DNA of 10,426 bases from Cyanothece sp. UBA12306 (GTDB lineage Bacteria > Cyanobacteriota > Cyanobacteriia > Cyanobacteriales > Microcystaceae): contig DLXW01000069.1 of NCBI GenBank assembly GCA_003448685.1, forward strand, positions 1 through 10,426, read 5' to 3'. Positions 6,950 through 10,426 of the stretch are shown one piece after another. The position numbers were made by a program, and so were the translations under genes. Positions within the stretch are counted from its first letter, which is position 1. Each line of letters opens with the position of its first letter. The notes under the pieces were generated by a model, which saw only the letters and a program-made list of their open reading frames with translations, made no database searches and was not told the DNA's origin.

Positions 6950-7384
6950 ATGACTTATCGTAATCCAGTACCAACCGTTGATATTATCATTGAATTAATT
7001 GAGCAACCCAATAGACCTATTATCCTAATTGAACGCAAGAATGAACCCTATGGTTGGGCTTTACCTGGAGGATTTGTTGATTATGGAGAAACTATAGAGA
7101 TAGCAGCTTGTCGAGAAGCTCAAGAAGAGGTTAGTTTAGACGTAGAATTGGTTGAACAATTCCATGTATATTCTAATCCTAACCGAGATCCCCGTCAACA
7201 TACATTAAGTATTGTTTTTATTGCTAAAGCTAAAGGTAAACCTCAACCAGCAGATGATGCTAAAAATTTAGGTATTTTTGATCTTTGGGAATTGCCAGAA
7301 AATCTTTGTTTCGATCACAATCAAATTTTACAAGACTATAAAAATTATCGTTATTATCGATTTAGACCTCAGTTATTTAGCTAA
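6950..7384 (+). CDS. Nudix hydrolase (ADP-ribose pyrophosphatase-like)
   Basis: This 144-aa cytoplasmic enzyme is expected to hydrolyse a nucleoside diphosphate linked to another moiety. The Nudix box occupies residues 41-63: G41, E47, R55-E56, E59-E60, with S62 in place of the usual glycine. The lead-in [14 protein letters not shown] and the later [16 protein letters not shown] are typical of the ADP-ribose pyrophosphatase-like group, but substrate cannot be fixed from sequence. The start at 6950 gives a normal N terminus ([14 protein letters not shown]). A GAGG sits only 3 nt before it, too close for a normal ribosome binding site, so initiation may be weak. Its stop codon overlaps the start of the next gene as TAATG, so the two are almost certainly co-translated. 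This makes a link with sugar phosphate metabolism plausible: ADP-ribose cleavage would give ribose 5-phosphate and AMP. Confidence 0.88.
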   Translation: MTYRNPVPTVDIIIELIEQPNRPIILIERKNEPYGWALPGGFVDYGETIEIAACREAQEEVSLDVELVEQFHVYSNPNRDPRQHTLSIVFIAKAKGKPQPADDAKNLGIFDLWELPENLCFDHNQILQDYKNYRYYRFRPQLFS

Positions 7385-8637
7385 TGTTTTACTTAGGAAT
7401 TGATTTCGGAACTTCTGGTGCAAGAGCTATTGTTATTGACAATGAAGAGAATATTGTTGCAGAAGTCAACTCACTTTTTAATCTAAAAAAAACTACTAAA
7501 CTAGCTCAAACATGGGGAAAAAAATTTTACAATCTTTTAAATGAGATTTCTCTAGATATACGAAAAAAAATCGATGCTATTGCTATTAATGGTACATCTT
7601 CAACTGTTTTACTTTGTGATGTTCAGGGAAATCCTATTGATAACCCTATTTGGTACAATGATAAAAGAGGAATAGAAATTTTAGATCATCTCAAAGCAAT
7701 AGTTCCAGTCAATCATCTTGCTTGTAGTCCAACTTCTAGCTTAGCTAAACTTTTTTGGTGGTATCAAACACCTATTTTTAAACAAGCTTATTATTTTTTA
7801 CATCAAGCAGATTGGTTAGGATTTTTATTACATGGTAAATTAGGAATCAGTGATTATCATAATGCTTTGAAACTAGGTTATGATGTGGAAAACTTCTGTT
7901 ATCCTGATTGGTTAAAAAAGCTACCTATTTATTGTCTATTGCCTCAAGTATTACCCCCAGGAACACCTGTTAAAGAAATAACCCCAGAAATCTCTCAAAA
8001 GTTTAACTTAAATCCAAATTGTCTAGTTTATACAGGAACAACTGATAGTATTGCGGCATTTTTAGCTAGTGGTGTTGAAAAACCAGGAGAAGCAGTTACT
8101 TCTCTTGGTTCTACTTTAGTTTTAAAGCTCTTAAGTACAACCCGTATTGAAGATTATTCATCGGGAATTTATAGCCATCGCTTGGGTAATTTATGGTTAA
8201 CAGGAGGTGCATCTAATACAGGAGGTGCAGTATTAAAAAACTTTTTTGATAATCAAGAATTAGATAGTTTAAGTGATCAAATTAATTGGAATCAAGAAAC
8301 TAAATTAAATTACTACCCTCTTTTAAACCCTGGAGAACGCTTTCCTATTAATGCTCCAAATTTAGCACCACAATTAGAGCCAAAACCAGATAATAAAATC
8401 AAATTTTTACAAGGATTATTAGAAGGAATTGCTAAAATTGAAGCCCTTGGTTATCAAAAATTACAAGATTTTGGAGCAACCACTTTAAGCAAAGTTTATA
8501 CCGCAGGAGGAGGCGCGAAAAATGAAGTTTGGAGAAAGATTAGAGAACGTTATTTAAAAGTTCCAGTCATAATTTCTCAACATACTGATGCTGCTTATGG
8601 AACAGCTTTGTTAGCTAAAAGAAATCATTTAAGGTAA
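7384..8637 (+). CDS. FGGY-family carbohydrate kinase, probable D-ribulose kinase (SePSK-like)
   Basis: This 417-aa cytoplasmic kinase resembles the short FGGY group typified by Synechococcus SePSK and plant XK-1, described as D-ribulose kinases. The N-terminal phosphate-binding loop YLGIDFGTSGARA contains D7 and T10. The AINGTSSTVLLCD segment (67-79) is the connecting motif. YTGTTDSIAAFLASG (216-230) carries D221, which falls at the same number as the catalytic aspartate reported for SePSK. A second glycine-rich ATP site is VYTAGGGAKNEVWRKI near the C terminus. At 417 residues it is shorter than xylulokinases and glycerol kinases (about 500), as this subgroup is. The ATG overlaps the Nudix stop by one base. 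Product would be D-ribulose 5-phosphate, feeding the pentose phosphate or Calvin cycle. Older pipelines may call it xylulokinase. Confidence 0.85.
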   Translation: MFYLGIDFGTSGARAIVIDNEENIVAEVNSLFNLKKTTKLAQTWGKKFYNLLNEISLDIRKKIDAIAINGTSSTVLLCDVQGNPIDNPIWYNDKRGIEILDHLKAIVPVNHLACSPTSSLAKLFWWYQTPIFKQAYYFLHQADWLGFLLHGKLGISDYHNALKLGYDVENFCYPDWLKKLPIYCLLPQVLPPGTPVKEITPEISQKFNLNPNCLVYTGTTDSIAAFLASGVEKPGEAVTSLGSTLVLKLLSTTRIEDYSSGIYSHRLGNLWLTGGASNTGGAVLKNFFDNQELDSLSDQINWNQETKLNYYPLLNPGERFPINAPNLAPQLEPKPDNKIKFLQGLLEGIAKIEALGYQKLQDFGATTLSKVYTAGGGAKNEVWRKIRERYLKVPVIISQHTDAAYGTALLAKRNHLR

Positions 8638-8641
8638 AATA

Positions 8642-8668
8642 ACTATAAATTATTCACTATAAATTATT
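8642..8668 (+). repeat. tandem 13-bp direct repeat before the VTE6-like gene
   Basis: ACTATAAATTATT occurs at 8642-8654 and again, perfectly, at 8656-8668, separated by one C. It fills most of the 38-bp gap between the kinase stop and the next ATG. Each unit contains TATAAAT, which could act as a -10-like element, or the pair could bind a regulator. Slippage duplication is also possible. Confidence 0.7.
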
Positions 8669-8675
8669 AACTAAC

Positions 8676-9425
8676 ATGGAAGTTACAAATCCTTGGATAA
8701 TTGCAATAGGTTTAAATTCATTTTTGATAGCAATTGCTTTTATTGCACCCAAAAAATTATTAACTACTACCGGATATCTTCATGCTTGGATATTAGGGGT
8801 TTTGTTATGGGGAACCCTCGGATGGAAAGGATACACCATAGTCATGTTTTATTTCTTAGTTGGTTCAGCAGTAACCCGCATTGGAATGGCACAAAAAGAA
8901 GCAGCAGGAATTGCCGAAAAGCGTTCAGGAATGCGCGGACCAGAAAATGTCTGGGGTTCAGCATTAATAGCCACAATTTGTGCCTTAGGGACATTATTTG
9001 TTGATTCTTTTTGGCAAGAATTATTAATCTTAGGTTATGTGGCTAGTTTTAGTACCAAACTATCGGATACTACCGCTTCTGAGGTAGGAAAAGCTTATGG
9101 AAAAAGAACGTTTTTAATTACCACATTACAACCCGTTCCTAGAGGGACAGAAGGTGCCGTTAGTTTAGAAGGAACTCTAGCAGGAATAGCCGCTTCTGGG
9201 GTAATTTCTCTATTAGGTTGGGCAATTGGATTAATTAATTTAATTGGTGTTATTTTCTGTATTATTGCTGCTTTTATTGCTACTAATTTAGAAAGTGTTA
9301 TTGGCGCAACTTTACAAGAAAAATGGGACTGGCTGACTAATGAAATTGTGAATATTATTAATACTTTTATTGGCGCAACAGTAGTTATTTTAATTGCTTG
9401 GCTTTGGTTTTATGTCGGAATTTAA
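8676..9425 (+). CDS. DUF92/TIGR00297 membrane protein, VTE6 (phytyl-phosphate kinase) homologue
   Basis: This 249-aa polytopic membrane protein belongs to the TIGR00297/DUF92 family. The plant member VTE6 phosphorylates phytyl phosphate to phytyl diphosphate, allowing phytol released from chlorophyll to be reused for tocopherol and possibly chlorophyll. About six hydrophobic segments are visible (roughly 8-24, 35-48, 54-68, 96-122, 167-202 as a double segment, 231-247). The family signature lies in the loop KLSDTTASEVGKAYGKRTFL (128-147) followed by LQPVPRGTEGAVSLEGTLAG (151-170), with NLESVIGATLQ at 204-214. These polar loops probably form the nucleotide and phosphate site. The gene follows the kinase by 38 bp on the same strand and could share its transcript. 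I see no ribosome binding site. Function in this organism is inferred from the family. Confidence 0.85.
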   Translation: MEVTNPWIIAIGLNSFLIAIAFIAPKKLLTTTGYLHAWILGVLLWGTLGWKGYTIVMFYFLVGSAVTRIGMAQKEAAGIAEKRSGMRGPENVWGSALIATICALGTLFVDSFWQELLILGYVASFSTKLSDTTASEVGKAYGKRTFLITTLQPVPRGTEGAVSLEGTLAGIAASGVISLLGWAIGLINLIGVIFCIIAAFIATNLESVIGATLQEKWDWLTNEIVNIINTFIGATVVILIAWLWFYVGI

Positions 9426-9469
9426 TTTAATTAATAAATAACTAAATAAATACACTAATATTTGCCATC

Positions 9470-9521
9470 TTTATTGATATTATACTATTGTGATAAATTT
9501 TTGATATATTTTATCAATAAA
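9470..9521. terminator. AT-rich nested inverted repeats after the VTE6-like gene, possible terminator
   Basis: TTTATTGATA (9470-9479) and TATCAATAAA (9512-9521) are perfect 10-bp arms around 32 nt. Alternative shorter pairings compete for the right arm: TTGATA (9501-9506) with TATCAA (9512-9517), and TGATAAA (9491-9497) with TTTATCA (9510-9516). Only A-T pairs dominate, so a stable terminator is uncertain. Confidence 0.3.
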
Positions 9522-9553
9522 AATAAACGTTTAAGAAGAGATCTCATTTTTAA

Positions 9554-9584
9554 TTTTTAATTGAGCTATTTTTAATTGAAGCTA
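9554..9584. repeat. tandem near-identical repeat near the insertion sequence end
   Basis: TTTTTAATTGAGCTA (9554-9568) is followed directly by TTTTTAATTGAAGCTA (9569-9584), one base longer. A third partial TTTTTAATT starts at 9547. It lies 19 bp outside the transposase stop and could be a subterminal part of the element or target-flank DNA. Confidence 0.55.
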
Positions 9585-9599
9585 ATGGGACTTTAGCTT
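9579..9599 (-). terminator. stem-loop just downstream of the transposase stop
   Basis: AAGCTAA (9579-9585) and TTAGCTT (9593-9599) form a perfect 7-bp stem with a 7-nt loop, 3 bp past the transposase stop. It may terminate the transposase transcript or belong to the element's end. There is no strong U-tract. Confidence 0.4.
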
Positions 9600-9602
9600 A
9601 TT

Positions 9603-10426
9603 TCAAGACCAAACATAGCCGAAACTAGCTTTATACCTAGCGAATACGTCACCATTATTCTTTAACCAGTTATGAAAACGGTAAGAGATAGCTGTACGAA
9701 ATGCCTCCAATGCTTCGGGAAAAGTCTTCAAAGGTTTGTTTCCCCATCGTCGTCTTAAGCCCCCAGTAAGCTTATGCCAAAGAATAAAAGTATAAGCACA
9801 AAATACCAAGATAAAATGTCTTAGTAAACTTTTTTTATGCCTCACTTGGTATTCTTTTAATCCTAACCAACCCTTGGCTTCTCTGTAAAAAACTTCTACC
9901 CAGTTTCTTTGAGAATAAGTTTCTACTACCCACTGTGGAGTCACTTTAGTTTGGTCAACATTTGTAATAAAATAGTCGATATCTGTAGCTGAGTCAAAAG
10001 TATCTGCATTCATAACGATAGCAACACTTCTTATTCCTTCTAGCTGTGATATTTCTACTTCCAATATTTTTACCCAAACTGTTTTAGGCTTGTCTAAATT
10101 TAAGTTAACTTCGGTGAATTCCTCTTTTGCTAGGCTTTTTGCTAATTCATCTATTCGCATGGATGTAATAATACCTTCTTTTTTTAGAGTAACTTTTCTG
10201 TTTTTAGCTATCCCTCCTAAATATTTCAGTTTTCGATTTTCCAAATTTTTTAGAAATGATGTGTTGTTCCCATAGCCCGAATCAATAATAACAATTCCTG
10301 GGCGATATTTTCTTTGTAAAGTTTTATCTATTAAGTTTAAAGCTATCTCTGGTTTTTTAAGGAATTCTGGGTCTTTCTTTCCCTCTGGTAATGAAGTAGC
10401 GTGTTGATATAATTCTATATCTAATG
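9603..10426 (-). CDS. IS701-family transposase, 5' end cut by the window
   Basis: This DDE transposase fragment shows 273 residues, with the N-terminal part beyond the right edge (family members are usually 400-450 aa). Reading upstream of the TTG at 10244, the frame stays open to the edge and encodes clear family sequence: ELYQHATSLPEGKKDPEFLKK, then RPGIVIIDSGYGNN with the second catalytic aspartate (codon 10281-10283). The catalytic glutamate lies in QRNWVEVFYREAKGWLGLKEY (REAK codon 9879-9881). The first aspartate should be outside the window. The C terminus has LLRHFILVFCAYTFILWHKL and GYVWS before a TGA stop. A start at the TTG would wrongly truncate the protein and remove one catalytic residue. 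No frameshift or stop is seen in the visible part, so the element may be active. Confidence 0.9.
   Translation of the reverse strand, partial: LDIELYQHATSLPEGKKDPEFLKKPEIALNLIDKTLQRKYRPGIVIIDSGYGNNTSFLKNLENRKLKYLGGIAKNRKVTLKKEGIITSMRIDELAKSLAKEEFTEVNLNLDKPKTVWVKILEVEISQLEGIRSVAIVMNADTFDSATDIDYFITNVDQTKVTPQWVVETYSQRNWVEVFYREAKGWLGLKEYQVRHKKSLLRHFILVFCAYTFILWHKLTGGLRRRWGNKPLKTFPEALEAFRTAISYRFHNWLKNNGDVFARYKASFGYVWS

Larger units (their letters stand above)
9579..10426 (-). mobile_element. IS701-family-like insertion sequence, one end only
   Basis: The element is recognised from its transposase, and the window contains only the 3' end. The outer boundary is not defined: the other terminal repeat is outside the window, so neither inverted repeats nor target duplication can be matched. 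I placed the left limit at the stem-loop following the transposase stop as a working guess; it may lie some tens of bases further left. The insertion is intergenic and leaves the VTE6-like gene intact. Confidence 0.5.

Noticed and set aside
6937..6963. Eight-codon ORF overlapping the Nudix start
   Set aside because: It is very short, lacks a ribosome binding site, and overlaps in a way expected by chance.
8693..9004. 103-codon ORF overlapping the VTE6-like gene in another frame
   Set aside because: Its translation is cysteine- and serine-rich with no domain, and the overlapping frame carries the DUF92 signature.
10090..10275. Plus-strand ORF antisense to the transposase
   Set aside because: Shadow of the transposase frame, which shows family motifs throughout.
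1..10426. CRISPR array, tRNA or rRNA, toxin-antitoxin or defence genes
   Set aside because: I looked on both strands and found no regularly spaced repeats, no cloverleaf-like CCA-ended segments, and no protein of those families.

Overview
The window looks like a piece of chromosome from an AT-rich cyanobacterium, probably a unicellular Crocosphaera/Cyanothece-like lineage (the genus is an inference). The evidence is two HIP1 octamers (GCGATCGC at 733-740 and 6363-6370), several families that are largely cyanobacterial or shared with plastids (a DUF2808 secreted protein, a SePSK-type D-ribulose kinase, a VTE6/DUF92 phytyl-phosphate kinase homologue, a PGM1-related ATP-grasp protein), and an IS701-type transposase.

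Layout from left to right. An RNB-domain ribonuclease gene (85-1968, +) converges with 20 bp spacing on a two-gene polyamine operon on the minus strand: agmatine deiminase aguA (3925-2873) followed by N-carbamoylputrescine amidohydrolase aguB (2876-1989). The two overlap by 4 bp (ATGA). Together they convert agmatine to putrescine. Divergent from aguA lie a small NifX/NifB-like cofactor-binding-fold protein (4065-4430, +) and a secreted DUF2808 protein (4480-5037, +). The latter converges on a PGM1-related ATP-grasp ligase (6692-5088, -).

A 257-bp AT-rich divergent intergenic region (6693-6949) holds an 18-bp perfect palindrome and a consensus -10 box. It precedes a plus-strand cluster: a Nudix hydrolase (6950-7384) coupled through TAATG to a FGGY-family D-ribulose kinase (7384-8637), then the membrane VTE6-like protein (8676-9425). 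The right edge holds the 3' part of an IS701-family transposase on the minus strand (10426-9603). Its frame stays open past the window edge, so it is cut by the window and not visibly broken.

Most of the window is well-conserved housekeeping and metabolic content, and I see no clear defence island, CRISPR array or RNA gene. The points most worth a second look are the ribonuclease, which lacks recognisable cold-shock and S1 domains and instead seems to carry two dsRBD-like modules at its C terminus; the PGM1-type peptide-ligase-like enzyme with no obvious partner; the NifX-like protein outside any nif cluster; and the tight Nudix-ribulokinase coupling, which may point to pentose salvage.
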